This document shows, piece after piece, positions 24,881 through 34,029 of a stretch of 34,902 nucleotides of DNA. This DNA comes from Actinomycetota bacterium (GTDB lineage Bacteria; Actinomycetota; Actinomycetes; Actinomycetales; Microbacteriaceae). Every line of letters begins with the position of its first letter. Within the stretch, counting starts at the first letter, position 1. The notes under the pieces were generated by a model that saw nothing but the letters and a program-made list of their open reading frames with translations, did not search any database and was not told the origin of the DNA. The stretch is taken from the NCBI GenBank assembly GCA_030838475.1, contig JAUZFP010000035.1:1-34902 (forward strand), read 5' to 3'. A program made the translations under genes and the position numbers.

Positions 24881-25887
24881 GCCGCACTCCTCTCCCGCTT
24901 GTGTGCGCCGAGCGGGTTGCCCGACAGGCCGGCTTTGGACAGGGCGTCCCTGACCGCGGCGTCCGCGAGGCCCGAGTCGATGGATACGACGAGTCGTCCG
25001 ACCCCGGTTCCGTCGACCTGCTCGATGGTCGCCGAAAGGAGTCCGACACGCGTGTTGAGCGCATCGGAGACGTCGAGCAGCCAGTCGGAGCGAACCTGAG
25101 CGGACGAGTAGACGAGCTCCCACGCGGTCTCGTCGGCGGCGGGCGCCAGGTGGGCGCGATCGGGGATGAGCTCACGGGCAAGGGACGAGCCCGGGTTGGT
25201 CAGCACCTCGGCGATCGATCCGGCTTCCACGATCCGACCGCCCTCGAGGCGAGCGACCGTATCCGCAGTCTCGCGCACGACATCCATCTCGTGGGTGATC
25301 AGCACGATGCTGAGATCGAACTCGTCGCGAATGCGCTTGAACAGACCGAGGATGGATGCGGTCGTAGCGGGATCGAGACCGCTCGTCGCCTCGTCCGCCA
25401 GCAGAACCGATGGACGCAGAGCAAGTGCCCGCGCGATTCCGATCCGCTGGCGCTGTCCGCCCGAAAGCTCGGATGGGTAGGCGTCCGCCCGGTCGGCGAG
25501 CCCCACCATGTCGAGAAGCTCGCCGACTCGCGCTCGCTGGCCGGCTCGCGTCACCCCGAAGTACTCGAGCGGCAGCGCAATGTTCTGCGCGGCCGTTCTT
25601 CTGCGCAGCAGGCTCGAGCCCTGGAACACGGTTCCGATCGATCGACGTGCGGTTCGCAGTGCGGCCCCGGTCAGGCGGGTGAGGTCCTCCCCGCCGACCA
25701 GGATCTGCCCGCTCGTCGGAGTCACCAGTAGGTTGATGCAGTGCGCGAGCGTGCTCTTGCCCGCTCCACTCGGACCAACAACGGCGGCGATCTCGCCGCG
25801 CTCAACCGTGAGGCTGACGCGGTCGAGAACCGTCACCGCGGAGCGGCCAGAGCCGTAGCTCTTGCTCACCGCACTGATTTCAATCAC
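24877..25887 (-). CDS. metN: Methionine-type ABC transporter ATPase with NIL domain
   Basis: 336 residues. Walker A GPSGAGKST (38-46), Q-loop (GTVFQGSSLL), signature LSGGQRQR, Walker B LLADEATSGLD and H-loop ITHEMD are all intact. The C-terminal ~90 residues form a NIL/ACT-like domain (ELVYSS...LLDVSDALNTRVGLLSATIEQVDGTGVGRLVVSID), which in MetN binds substrate and gives transinhibition. The GTG start overlaps the metQ stop (GTGA), and its own stop overlaps the metI start (ATGA), so the three are tightly coupled. Confidence 0.93.
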   Translation of the reverse strand: MIEISAVSKSYGSGRSAVTVLDRVSLTVERGEIAAVVGPSGAGKSTLAHCINLLVTPTSGQILVGGEDLTRLTGAALRTARRSIGTVFQGSSLLRRRTAAQNIALPLEYFGVTRAGQRARVGELLDMVGLADRADAYPSELSGGQRQRIGIARALALRPSVLLADEATSGLDPATTASILGLFKRIRDEFDLSIVLITHEMDVVRETADTVARLEGGRIVEAGSIAEVLTNPGSSLARELIPDRAHLAPAADETAWELVYSSAQVRSDWLLDVSDALNTRVGLLSATIEQVDGTGVGRLVVSIDSGLADAAVRDALSKAGLSGNPLGAHKRERSAA

Positions 25888-26855
25888 TTGGCGCTCACGG
25901 GTGTGAGTTGGCCCTTCACCTTGGGGTCCGTGGTCGTCGCGAGGTACTTCGCGACCTTCGGGTCCTTGAAGGTTTCGATCAGCTTCTTGATGCTCGCATC
26001 CTTCAGGTACGGCGTTCCGATCGCGAGCTGCGCCGCGAACACGCGGGGAGCGGGCGGTGCGTAGATGCGTGCCTTCGCGCCGATACCGGCCGCGTTGAAC
26101 TCGAAGTTGTAGGTCACGATCGCGTCGAAGTCGCCGAGCGTACGAGCCGCGGAACCGAACGCGATCGGCTTGAGCACGAAGTGACGCGGGTTCTTGGTCA
26201 CGTCGTTCAGGGTCGACTTGGACGGGTCGACCGACGGGTCCAGGCCAATGAGGCCGGCGCGAGACAGCAGGATGAGGGCCTGAGCCGTGTTGGCCGGGTC
26301 ATCCAGGATTCCGATGGTCGCGCCATCCGGAAGCGCCTTGATGCTGGCGTGACGCGTCGAGTAGATCGAATACGCCCACTGGAACACCGGCTCGGTCGAG
26401 GTGATCTTCCAGTGGTTTGCGGCATCCGACTCGTCGATCCACGGCTTGTGCGCGTACTCGGTTCCGGCGATCTTTCCGTCGTTGACCGCCTGCGACAGAG
26501 TGTTGGGGTCACCAATGCCCGTAGGGACGATCGTGATGCCGTGGGCTGGTGCGACATTCTTTGCCACCCACTCCACGAAGGTCTGCTGTGCGGAGTCCGT
26601 GCTCAAGTACGCGACCTTCAGGCTGGTGCCGAAGTGGTCCTTGGTGCCTGCGGCCTGGGCGTTGCCGACCGTGAATCTCGCGATCAGGCCTCCGGCGACC
26701 AGCACAACGATGACAATGATGCCGATCACAATCGGCAGGCGACGGCGACGCTTGACCTCGAAACCGCGATCCTCGGTCGATGCCGCGTTCTTCTGCGAAC
26801 CAGTCGCTGCCGCGGTCCCAGAAGTGGTCTCTGTGGGGTGTTCCTTGCCGGACAT
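25884..26855 (-). CDS. metQ: NlpA/MetQ-family substrate-binding protein with unusual N terminus
   Basis: 323 residues. The mature part is NLPA-type: LKVAYLSTDSAQQTFVEW, GITIVPTGIGDPNTLSQAVNDGKI, HKPWIDE, ATIGILDDPANTAQALILLSRAGLI. The N terminus is unlike the usual lipoprotein: a 34-residue Ser/Thr/Ala-rich stretch, KRRRR (35-39), a hydrophobic helix (about 40-59) and no lipobox cysteine. It may stay anchored by this helix, or be cut after AQA at residue 68. The ATG at 26855 has GGAGGAG just upstream; the frame is open 21 codons further, but without a better start. First gene of the metQNI operon. Confidence 0.88.
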   Translation of the reverse strand: MSGKEHPTETTSGTAAATGSQKNAASTEDRGFEVKRRRRLPIVIGIIVIVVLVAGGLIARFTVGNAQAAGTKDHFGTSLKVAYLSTDSAQQTFVEWVAKNVAPAHGITIVPTGIGDPNTLSQAVNDGKIAGTEYAHKPWIDESDAANHWKITSTEPVFQWAYSIYSTRHASIKALPDGATIGILDDPANTAQALILLSRAGLIGLDPSVDPSKSTLNDVTKNPRHFVLKPIAFGSAARTLGDFDAIVTYNFEFNAAGIGAKARIYAPPAPRVFAAQLAIGTPYLKDASIKKLIETFKDPKVAKYLATTTDPKVKGQLTPVSAK

Positions 26856-27006
26856 GGCTCCTCCATCCTGCGCCGCGGGATGCGGTCGCTCGGTCACAGT
26901 AGCGAGGACGAACGGCACGGCGTCGGGGAGTGACGAAGGGTTACTGCCTGTGACGATTCATTACTGAACGGGTCGTTTCGTGACCATCGGAAGGCTCAGG
27001 CGATTT

Positions 27007-28656
27007 CTACTCCCAGGTGGTGAGCCAGTAGTGCAGCTGCATGTACTTGAAGTCGATTTGCTGCCCGACCCAGAGCGGCCAGAAGAAGATGCTGATCGCG
27101 ACCGCGGCAACCAGGAATACCGCGATCCAGCGCAACCCCACCGCTCGCCGGTACTCCGGATCACCGCGAACCCCAATCAACTGGGACGCCACGAAGGCCA
27201 GCGCGAGGATCAGGTACGGCTCGAAGTCGATCGTGTAGAACTGAAAAACGGTGCGGTTCGTGTACAGCAACCACGGGAGGTAGCCCGCACCGAGGCCGGC
27301 GAGGATGAGTCCGACCCGCCACTCGCGGAACCGGATGAGCCGGTAGGCGAGGTAGATCGCGGCGGCGACTCCCGCGTACCAGATCAGCGGGTTCGCGATT
27401 CCGGTGATGGATGACCCACAGAAGTCCACCGTGCAGCCGTGCTCCCCGAGCTTGGCGCTCACGAAGTACATGCTCGTCGGACGGATCATCAACAACCAGG
27501 TCAGCGGGTTGGCGGCATACGGATGCGGCGAGTGCTCGTTGACGTTGTAGTTGTAGACCTGCACCTCGAACTGCCACCAGCTTTGCAGCGCGTGCGGAAC
27601 CCACGCGAGCGCACCCGTCCACGCGTTGCCCGGTTGATCCGCAAAGGTGCGGTCATAGCCGCCCTTGGTGACGAACCAGCCGGTCCAGCTAGTCATGTAT
27701 GCGGCTGCCGCGATCGGAACCATCAGCAGGAAGGTCGTCGGACCCTGCTTCAGCAGCGTTCCGGTCACCCAGTGCGTCACTCCCGCGTCGCGTCGCGCGA
27801 AGACATCCACCGCCACCGTGTACACGGCGAGCAGCACTAGGAAGTAGATGCCGCTCCACTTGACCGCCGCGTCCAGTCCAAACGCGAGCCCCGCAAGGAT
27901 CAGCCAGGGGCGCCACCACAGCGCCGGTCCCCACTCCGTCGATTTGCCGCCGCCGCCACGTTTCGCGGCCCACAGCGCGAGACGCGTCGCCGTCCACTTC
28001 CGGTCGAGCAGGATTGCGCCAAACCCGAGAAGTGCGAAGAACATGACGAAGTTGTCGAGCAGCCCGACCCGGCTCATCACGATGGCGTTGCCGTCGATCG
28101 CCATCAGGAACCCGGCGATCGTCGCGACCAGGGTGGACTTGAACAGGTATTTCGCGATCATCATCATCAGGACGACGGCGAGGATGCCGCAGATCGCGGT
28201 CATGATTCGCCAGCTGACCGGGTCGGTGATTCCCAGCCAGTCGTAGCCGAGCGACATGATCCATTTGCCGAGCGGCGGATGCACGACAAACGATCCCGGG
28301 GTCAGGTAGGTATTGACGTTACCTGCGGCGAATCCCGGGTCAGGGTTGGCCGGCCAGCTTCCCTCGTAGCCGAGCTTCGAGAGCGTGTAGGCGTCTTTGA
28401 CGTAGAAGGTCTCGTCGAATACCAGCGCCCGCGGACTGCCCAGGTTCCAGAGCCGTGTTCCGGCCGCGACGAGCGTCACCGCGACGGGTCCGACCGCTCG
28501 AATGATCCGGGTGCGTTCGGGAGTCGTCGCAAGCGCATCCCACAGCCGGTCGGTAACAGTACGGTGTTCGAGCGCGTGGAGTTGGCGGGAGGTTTCGTCA
28601 CTGCGGCCGGGCGAGTCGAGCAGGCGTTCGAAGTCGCGGTCACCCGGCATCGTCAT
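27007..28656 (-). CDS. pmt: Protein O-mannosyltransferase (polyprenyl-phosphate mannose dependent)
   Basis: 549-residue GT39-type integral membrane enzyme, homologous to actinobacterial Pmt (Rv1002c). It transfers mannose from polyprenyl-phosphomannose to Ser/Thr of exported proteins on the outer face of the membrane. Features: a cytoplasmic N terminus of about 55 residues, the catalytic Asp-Glu in LVFDETFYVKDAYTLSKLGY, VVHPPLGKWIMSLGYDWLG, about ten hydrophobic helices and the C-terminal IFFWPLWVGQQI segment. The ATG at 28656 has no strong Shine-Dalgarno but TAGCAT 6 nt upstream. It diverges from rsmI, an arrangement common in actinobacteria. Confidence 0.93.
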   Translation of the reverse strand: MTMPGDRDFERLLDSPGRSDETSRQLHALEHRTVTDRLWDALATTPERTRIIRAVGPVAVTLVAAGTRLWNLGSPRALVFDETFYVKDAYTLSKLGYEGSWPANPDPGFAAGNVNTYLTPGSFVVHPPLGKWIMSLGYDWLGITDPVSWRIMTAICGILAVVLMMMIAKYLFKSTLVATIAGFLMAIDGNAIVMSRVGLLDNFVMFFALLGFGAILLDRKWTATRLALWAAKRGGGGKSTEWGPALWWRPWLILAGLAFGLDAAVKWSGIYFLVLLAVYTVAVDVFARRDAGVTHWVTGTLLKQGPTTFLLMVPIAAAAYMTSWTGWFVTKGGYDRTFADQPGNAWTGALAWVPHALQSWWQFEVQVYNYNVNEHSPHPYAANPLTWLLMIRPTSMYFVSAKLGEHGCTVDFCGSSITGIANPLIWYAGVAAAIYLAYRLIRFREWRVGLILAGLGAGYLPWLLYTNRTVFQFYTIDFEPYLILALAFVASQLIGVRGDPEYRRAVGLRWIAVFLVAAVAISIFFWPLWVGQQIDFKYMQLHYWLTTWE

Positions 28657-28668
28657 CCCGCAATGCTA
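28657..28668 (-). promoter_or_regulatory. Candidate leaderless -10 of pmt
   Basis: On the minus strand TAGCAT (28663-28668) is followed by 6 nt and the ATG at 28656. It lies inside the first copy of the 14-bp direct repeat. Confidence 0.5.
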
Positions 28669-28687
28669 ACGAAGCAATGCTGGCGAA
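28660..28687. repeat. Two-copy 14-bp tandem direct repeat between pmt and rsmI
   Basis: GCAATGCTAACGAA (28660-28673) is followed at once by GCAATGCTGGCGAA (28674-28687), identical at 12 of 14 positions. The first copy covers the pmt -10. A short inverted repeat TTCCG-N6-CGGAA follows at 28691-28706. It may be a regulator site shared by both genes, or a chance duplication. Confidence 0.5.
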
Positions 28688-28720
28688 GACTTCCGACAAA
28701 GCGGAATGGGACAATGAGCC

Positions 28721-29530
28721 GTGATCATCCTCGCGGCTACACCGATCGGCAACCTCGGTGATGTGTCGCGGCGGCTGGTCGATGCACTCGGCACCGTTGG
28801 GATCATTGCGGCGGAGGATACGCGCACGACCATCCATCTTCTGAGTGCTCTTGGCATCGAGAATCGTCCGCGACTGATTCCGCTGCACGAACACAACGAG
28901 GATGCGCGTGCCGCCGAAATCGTCGAACTGGCGCGGGAGCAGGATGTTCTCGTTCTGTCGGATGCGGGGATGCCGGCGATCAGCGATCCCGGATTCCCGC
29001 TCGTTGCTGCGGCCGCGGCCGCGGGTGTTACGGTCACCGTTCTTCCGGGTCCGAGCGCCGTTCTGACCGCGCTCGCAGTCAGTGGTCTCCCGACGGACCG
29101 GTTCACGTTCGAGGGCTTTCTCCCGCGCAAGGGTCGAGTTGCCTACTTTGCCTCTCTGGCCCGTGAGCCTCGAACGATGGTGTTCTTCGAGTCGCCCAAC
29201 CGGCTCCCGGCTGCGCTCGCTGACCTGGTCACCGCTCTCGGCCCCGATCGTCGCGTCGTCGTCTGTCGCGAACTCACCAAGCTCTACGAGGAGGTTCGTC
29301 GAGGCACAGCGGCCGAGCTTGCCGCCTATTTTGCGGATGGCGCTCGCGGCGAGATCTGCCTCGTGGTCGCCGGGGCGGAGCCCGCCACCGCGAATCTGCC
29401 GGACGGGATCGCGCAGGTACTCGCCCTCGTCGCTCAGGGTGTCCGACTGAAGGAGGCGTCGACCGAGGTCGCCGAGTCCACCGGACTCGGCCGTCGGGAC
29501 CTCTACGAGGGTGCGCTCGCGGCGCGCTGA
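28721..29530 (+). CDS. rsmI: 16S rRNA (cytidine-1402-2'-O)-methyltransferase
   Basis: 269 residues, tetrapyrrole-methylase fold. Motifs: ATPIGNLGDVSRR at the N terminus, AAEDTRTT, LSDAGMPAISDPG, VLPGPSAVLTALAVSGLPTDRFTFEGFLPRK, FFESPNRL, CRELTKLYEE and EVRRGT, all diagnostic of RsmI. Using SAM it methylates the 2'-OH of C1402 in the decoding centre. The GTG start at 28721 has no Shine-Dalgarno; GACAAT (28710-28715) lies 5 nt upstream as a possible -10 of a leaderless message. The C-terminal helical domain (GVRLKEASTEVAESTGLGRRDLY) is complete. Confidence 0.95.
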   Translation: MIILAATPIGNLGDVSRRLVDALGTVGIIAAEDTRTTIHLLSALGIENRPRLIPLHEHNEDARAAEIVELAREQDVLVLSDAGMPAISDPGFPLVAAAAAAGVTVTVLPGPSAVLTALAVSGLPTDRFTFEGFLPRKGRVAYFASLAREPRTMVFFESPNRLPAALADLVTALGPDRRVVVCRELTKLYEEVRRGTAAELAAYFADGARGEICLVVAGAEPATANLPDGIAQVLALVAQGVRLKEASTEVAESTGLGRRDLYEGALAAR

Positions 29531-29569
29531 CACTTCGGACAGACTGGGAGCAAGCCAACGGAGGTCCAC

Positions 29570-30502
29570 GTGTCCAGAGCAGTCCGGTTCGATCGCTACG
29601 GTGCGGCCGATGTCCTGAAGGTCGTCGACGTTGAGGACCGCTCGCCGGGCGCGAACGAGGTCCGGGTGCGCGTGGTCACGGCCGGTATCAATCCCGGCGA
29701 GATTCCCGTCCGTGAGGGCAAGATGCACGAGCGGTTCCCCGCGACCTTCCCGTCGGGCGAGGGCAGCGACTTCGCCGGCGTGGTCGTCGAGGTCGGGGAT
29801 CGGGTGGATGGGGTCGCCGTCGGCGACGACGTCATCGGCTTCTCCGACCAGCGGAACGCCCAGGCCGAGTCCGTGACGATCGCCGCGGACCGCGTCATCC
29901 CGAAGCCGCACGGGGTCCGGTGGGATGCCGCCGGCGCGCTGTACATCGCCGGCACTACCGCACGCGCCTGCCTCGATGCAGTTCGCGTGCGTCGCGGAGA
30001 CACCGTGGTGGTCGCGGGTGCGGCCGGCGGCGTCGGCGTTCTCGCGACCCAGCTCGCCGTGCTGGCGGGAGCCGCCGTGGTCGCAACCGCCAGCAAGGAG
30101 AACCACGCGTTTCTCACGAGCATCGGTGCAATACCGGTCGAGTACGGGAAGGGTCTCGCCGACCGCATCCGCAAGATCGTCCCCGATGGGGTGGATGCCT
30201 TCATCGACGCCCACGGCGACGGAAACGTCGAGGTCGCCGTCGCGCTCGGTGTGGATCGTGATCGCATCAACACGATCGCCGACCATGTCGCGCGCAAGAA
30301 GTATGGGGTCAAGGGCGATGGCACCGCGACGGTCTCGCCGCGGGAAGCCCTCATCGAACTTGCCCGGCTGATTGCCGCCAGCGAGCTGCAGCTCCCCATC
30401 GCGGCGACGTTCCCGCTCGAGCAGGTGCGCGCGGCGTACGAGCGGCTCGGCAGGGGTCACGGCCTCGGCAAGATCGTGCTCGAGGTAAGCCCGGCGCCCT
30501 AG
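29570..30502 (+). CDS. Zinc-free MDR oxidoreductase (NADPH:quinone reductase-like)
   Basis: 310 residues of the medium-chain dehydrogenase/reductase superfamily without zinc-binding cysteines. The N-terminal GroES-like domain (RAVRFDRYGAADVLKVVDV...GINPGEIPVREG) is followed by a Rossmann domain with VVVAGAAGGVGVLATQLAVL (AxxGGVG NADPH loop). It most resembles quinone or enone reductases of the QOR group. The GTG start at 29570 has GGAGG (29560-29564) 5 nt upstream. It lies 39 bp after rsmI in the same direction and may share its transcript. Substrate unknown. Confidence 0.88.
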   Translation: MSRAVRFDRYGAADVLKVVDVEDRSPGANEVRVRVVTAGINPGEIPVREGKMHERFPATFPSGEGSDFAGVVVEVGDRVDGVAVGDDVIGFSDQRNAQAESVTIAADRVIPKPHGVRWDAAGALYIAGTTARACLDAVRVRRGDTVVVAGAAGGVGVLATQLAVLAGAAVVATASKENHAFLTSIGAIPVEYGKGLADRIRKIVPDGVDAFIDAHGDGNVEVAVALGVDRDRINTIADHVARKKYGVKGDGTATVSPREALIELARLIAASELQLPIAATFPLEQVRAAYERLGRGHGLGKIVLEVSPAP

Positions 30503-30564
30503 CCCGGAATGTTCGCACGCCTCACGAGGTTTGCGCAGGAGTCTCCCAAAGTTAGGAAAGATTC

Positions 30565-31467
30565 TTGAGCAACCTCGATTTCGGCCCACTCGTCCTCGGC
30601 GGTAACACCTTCGGCTGGACCTCGGACAAGGACGAGAGTTTCGCCGTTCTCGACCGGTTCGTGGATGCCGGTGGCCGCTCCATCGACACGGCTGACGTAT
30701 ACGGCGCCTGGGTTCCCGGCAACAAGGGCGGCGAATCCGAGGCGATCCTTGGCGAGTGGATCAAGAGCCGCGGCCGTCGCGACGGTGTGGTGATCGCGAC
30801 GAAGGTATTCTCGCTTGCGAGTCGTCCCGGGCTTTCGGCCGCCAACATCCGGATCGCCGTCGACGAATCGCTGCAGCGCCTGCAGACCGACTACCTGGAC
30901 CTCTACTACGCGCACCGCGACGATGAGACCGTGCCCCAGGCCGACTACATCGCCGCGTTCGACGAGCTGGTGAAGGCGGGCAAGGTGCGCGAGGTTGGCG
31001 CATCCAATTTCTCCATCGAGCGACTCACGAGCGCGATCACGATCGCGAAGGATGCCGGCCTCACGCCCTTCTCCGTCGCGCAGGACAAATACAACCTCGT
31101 CGACCGCGGGCTCGAGACGGTGCTTCCGAACCTGTCGGGCATCGGTGTTACCGAGCTGCCGTACTCGGCTCTCGCGAGTGGGTTCCTGACGGGAAAGTAC
31201 CGGCCGGGGATCCCGGTCGAGTCCGCGCGCTCGGGCGGCGCATCCAAGTATCTCGACAACCCGAAGAACGTCTCGCTGCTGGGCGCACTCGACGTGATCG
31301 CGGCGTCGCACGGGGTCAGCGTGACTGCGGTCTCGCTCGCCTGGTTGCGCCAGCAGACCGGCGTCGGCGCTCCGATCGCCAGCGCGCGAACACTCGAGCA
31401 GCTTGAGGAGCTCATCCAGTCCTTCGATCTCACGCTGACCCTCGACGAGCTGCAGCAGCTGTCGTAG
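30565..31467 (+). CDS. Aldo/keto reductase (AKR, YajO/Tas-like)
   Basis: 300 residues. Catalytic tetrad Asp41 and Tyr46 (SIDTADVYG), Lys80 (IATKV) and His117 (YYAHRDD). The central helix SLQRLQTDYLDLYYAHR and GKVREVGASNFS are typical of the voltage-channel-beta/YajO branch, a different AKR subgroup from the one at 14780. The start is a TTG at 30565 with AGGAAAG (30554-30560) 4 nt upstream; no ATG or GTG fits the family's N terminus. Substrate unknown. Confidence 0.88.
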   Translation: MSNLDFGPLVLGGNTFGWTSDKDESFAVLDRFVDAGGRSIDTADVYGAWVPGNKGGESEAILGEWIKSRGRRDGVVIATKVFSLASRPGLSAANIRIAVDESLQRLQTDYLDLYYAHRDDETVPQADYIAAFDELVKAGKVREVGASNFSIERLTSAITIAKDAGLTPFSVAQDKYNLVDRGLETVLPNLSGIGVTELPYSALASGFLTGKYRPGIPVESARSGGASKYLDNPKNVSLLGALDVIAASHGVSVTAVSLAWLRQQTGVGAPIASARTLEQLEELIQSFDLTLTLDELQQLS

Positions 31468-31493
31468 CCGCGTAACACAGCTTTCACTGCCCG

Positions 31494-31505
31494 TAGAATT
31501 GCGGG
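31494..31505 (+). promoter_or_regulatory. Candidate leaderless -10 of metG
   Basis: TAGAAT (31494-31499) is followed by exactly 6 nt and the ATG at 31506. No Shine-Dalgarno precedes the start. Confidence 0.6.
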
Positions 31506-33089
31506 ATGCCCGGCGAGTCCTTCTACCTGACCACGCCCATCTTCTACGTGAACGATGTGCCACACATCGGTCACGCGTACACGGAAGTTGCGTCGGACAT
31601 CCTCGCCCGCTGGCACCGGCAGGCCGGCGACGACACCTGGCTGCTGACAGGAACAGACGAGCACGGCCAGAAGATCCTGCGCACCGCGGTGGCCAACGAC
31701 ACGACACCGAAGGCCTGGGCCGACAAGCTCGTCAAGGAGGCCTGGCAGCCGCTCCTCGAGACCATCAACATCGCTAACGACGACTTCATCCGCACGACGG
31801 ATGAGCGGCACGAGAAGGCCGTCCTGATCTTCCTGCAGAAGCTCTACGACGACGGATTCATCTACCGCGGCGAGTACGAGGGCTACTACTGCGTGGGCTG
31901 CGAGGAATACAAGCAGATCGACGACCTCATGGAGACGCCCGACGGCGACTACGCGGGACAGCTCGTCTGCAAGATCCACGGTCGCCCGGTCGAGCTGCTC
32001 AAGGAGACCAACTACTTCTTCAAGATGAGCCAGTTCGAGCAACCGCTACTCGACCTGTACGAATCGCAGCCCGACTTCATCCAGCCGGCGAGCGTGCGCA
32101 ACGAGATCATCTCCTTCGTGAAGCAGGGCCTCAACGACCTGTCCATCTCGCGGTCGAGCTTCGACTGGGGCATCCAGATTCCCTGGGATACGTCGCACGT
32201 CCTCTACGTCTGGTTCGACGCGCTCCTCAACTACATCACCGCCGTCGGCTACGGAACGGATCAGGCAACCTTCGATCGCCGCTGGCCCGGCACCCACATC
32301 GTCGGCAAGGACATCGCCCGCTTCCACGCCGTCATCTGGCCCGCCATGCTGATGGCCGCCGGTGTCGCGGTGCCGAAGCACGTCTTCGGCCACGGCTGGC
32401 TGCTGGTCGGCGGCGAGAAGATGAGCAAGTCGAAGCTCACCGGTATCGCCCCGAACGAGATCACCGACACGTTCGGTTCTGACGCGTTCCGCTACTACTT
32501 CATGCGCGCCATCAGCTTCGGCCAGGACGGATCGTTCAGCTGGGAAGACCTGAGCGCGCGGTACCAGTCGGAGCTTGCGAACGGTTTCGGAAACCTGGCC
32601 TCCCGTGTCGTCGCCATGGTCGAGCGCTACTACGACGGTGTCGTGCCGGCGCCCGCCGATTATTCTGAGGCGGACCTCGTCATCCAGAAGACGGTGGCGG
32701 ATGCCGCTACCGCGGCCGATGCGGCCATCGAGCGTTTCGCGATCCACGACGCGCTCGCCGCGATCTGGACGATCGTCGAAGAACTCAACGGCTACATCAC
32801 GATCCAGGAACCGTGGGTGCTCTCGAAAGAGGAGGCCACTCGCGCGCGCCTCGGCACCGTTCTGTACACGACCGCGGAGGGGCTGCGAGCACTCGCCGTT
32901 CTTCTTTCGCCGGTACTTCCTGAGGCGACCGCGAAGCTGTGGGAGTCCCTCGGCCTCTCGGCGCTCGGTGACGTGAAAGATCAGCCGATCCGCGCCGCAG
33001 GGGAGTGGGGTCAACTTCCGGTGGGGTCGAAGGTCTCACCGCTCGACGCGCTGTTCCCGCGGATAGAGACCGCGGCACCCGTCGCGTAA
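31506..33089 (+). CDS. metG: Methionyl-tRNA synthetase
   Basis: 527-residue class I synthetase that charges tRNA-Met. HIGH motif in VPHIGHAYT, KMSKS in GEKMSKSKLTGI, and a zinc knuckle CVGCEEY...LVCKIHGRP in the connective insertion. The anticodon-binding helical domain (residues about 370-510) is complete, and the protein ends without the C-terminal EMAP/tRNA-binding dimer domain, as in the shorter bacterial form. Candidate leaderless start. First gene of a conserved block metG-tatD-rsmA. Confidence 0.96.
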   Translation: MPGESFYLTTPIFYVNDVPHIGHAYTEVASDILARWHRQAGDDTWLLTGTDEHGQKILRTAVANDTTPKAWADKLVKEAWQPLLETINIANDDFIRTTDERHEKAVLIFLQKLYDDGFIYRGEYEGYYCVGCEEYKQIDDLMETPDGDYAGQLVCKIHGRPVELLKETNYFFKMSQFEQPLLDLYESQPDFIQPASVRNEIISFVKQGLNDLSISRSSFDWGIQIPWDTSHVLYVWFDALLNYITAVGYGTDQATFDRRWPGTHIVGKDIARFHAVIWPAMLMAAGVAVPKHVFGHGWLLVGGEKMSKSKLTGIAPNEITDTFGSDAFRYYFMRAISFGQDGSFSWEDLSARYQSELANGFGNLASRVVAMVERYYDGVVPAPADYSEADLVIQKTVADAATAADAAIERFAIHDALAAIWTIVEELNGYITIQEPWVLSKEEATRARLGTVLYTTAEGLRALAVLLSPVLPEATAKLWESLGLSALGDVKDQPIRAAGEWGQLPVGSKVSPLDALFPRIETAAPVA

Positions 33090-33108
33090 CGTTGGCGTGG
33101 GAGGCACG

Positions 33109-34029
33109 ATGACCGACGATATCGCCGAGCCTTTAGTTGATTGGCCGCCGCTACCGGAAGCGCTCACCGTTCCGGTCTACGACAACCACACCCATCTCGA
33201 GCCCCCGCCCGACGGCGAACTCGAGGGCCACGAGAACTGGCAGAGCACCCTGGACTATCGGGACGCGCTCGATCGGGCATCCAGTGTCGGCGTCCGCGGT
33301 GTCGTGCAGGTGGGCACCGACCTCGCGAGTTCGCGCTGGTCCGCGGATATCGCCGCCGTCGAGCCGCGGGTACTGGCGGCCGTGGCGCTGCATCCGAACG
33401 AGGCACCGCGCCTCGACGCGGACGGCACCCTGGATGACGCGCTCGCCGAGATCTCCGAGCTGGCCGGTCGTCCGCGGGTTCGTGCCATCGGCGAGACCGG
33501 CCTCGACTTCTTCCGGACGGGCGAGGATGGCCAGGCGGCGCAGCAGCGCTCCTTCGAGGCGCACATCGCGATCGCCAAGGAGCACGGCCTCGCACTCCAG
33601 ATCCACGATCGGGATGCCCATCGCGAGGTCGTCGCGACCCTGCTGCGAGTGGGCGCCCCCGAGCGGACCGTCTTCCACTGCTTCAGCGGCGACGCCGAGC
33701 TGGCGAGCATCCTCTCCGAGCACGGCTGGTACGCATCTTTCGCCGGGACCGTCACCTTCAAGAACGCACCGAACCTTCGGGACGCGCTCGAGGCGCTTCC
33801 GCGCCGACTGGTCCTGATAGAGACGGATTCGCCGTTCCTGACGCCGGTGCCGTTCCGTGGGCGGCCGAACGCGTCCTACCTGATTCCGCACACTCTGCGC
33901 GCGATGGCGGCGCACCTCGGAACCGACGTCTCGATGCTTGCGGCACTGATCTCGTCGAACACGGAAGAGGTCTACGGGCTCTGGAACTCCGAGCCGGTCG
34001 CCGAGCCGCCGAACCCGTTCGCCGAATAG
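33109..34029 (+). CDS. tatD: TatD-family metal-dependent deoxyribonuclease
   Basis: 306 residues, amidohydrolase-type TIM barrel. Metal and active-site residues: His27 and His29 (DNHTHLE), Glu in IGETGLDF, His in LQIHDRD, His in VFHCFSG and Asp in [10 protein letters not shown]. TatD proteins are 3'-5' exonucleases or endonucleases linked to DNA repair and turnover. An insertion after HTHLE ([13 protein letters not shown]) is typical of actinobacterial members. The ATG at 33109 has GGGAGG (33099-33104) 4 nt upstream; a GTG at 33097 overlaps that site and is rejected. Its TAG shares a base with the rsmA GTG. Confidence 0.93.
   Translation: MTDDIAEPLVDWPPLPEALTVPVYDNHTHLEPPPDGELEGHENWQSTLDYRDALDRASSVGVRGVVQVGTDLASSRWSADIAAVEPRVLAAVALHPNEAPRLDADGTLDDALAEISELAGRPRVRAIGETGLDFFRTGEDGQAAQQRSFEAHIAIAKEHGLALQIHDRDAHREVVATLLRVGAPERTVFHCFSGDAELASILSEHGWYASFAGTVTFKNAPNLRDALEALPRRLVLIETDSPFLTPVPFRGRPNASYLIPHTLRAMAAHLGTDVSMLAALISSNTEEVYGLWNSEPVAEPPNPFAE

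Noticed and set aside
26856-27006. SAM riboswitch or other RNA element before metQ
   Set aside because: The 151-bp region holds only a short TTCA-GTAA-TGAA dyad. I could not recognise the conserved core of any SAM-sensing riboswitch.
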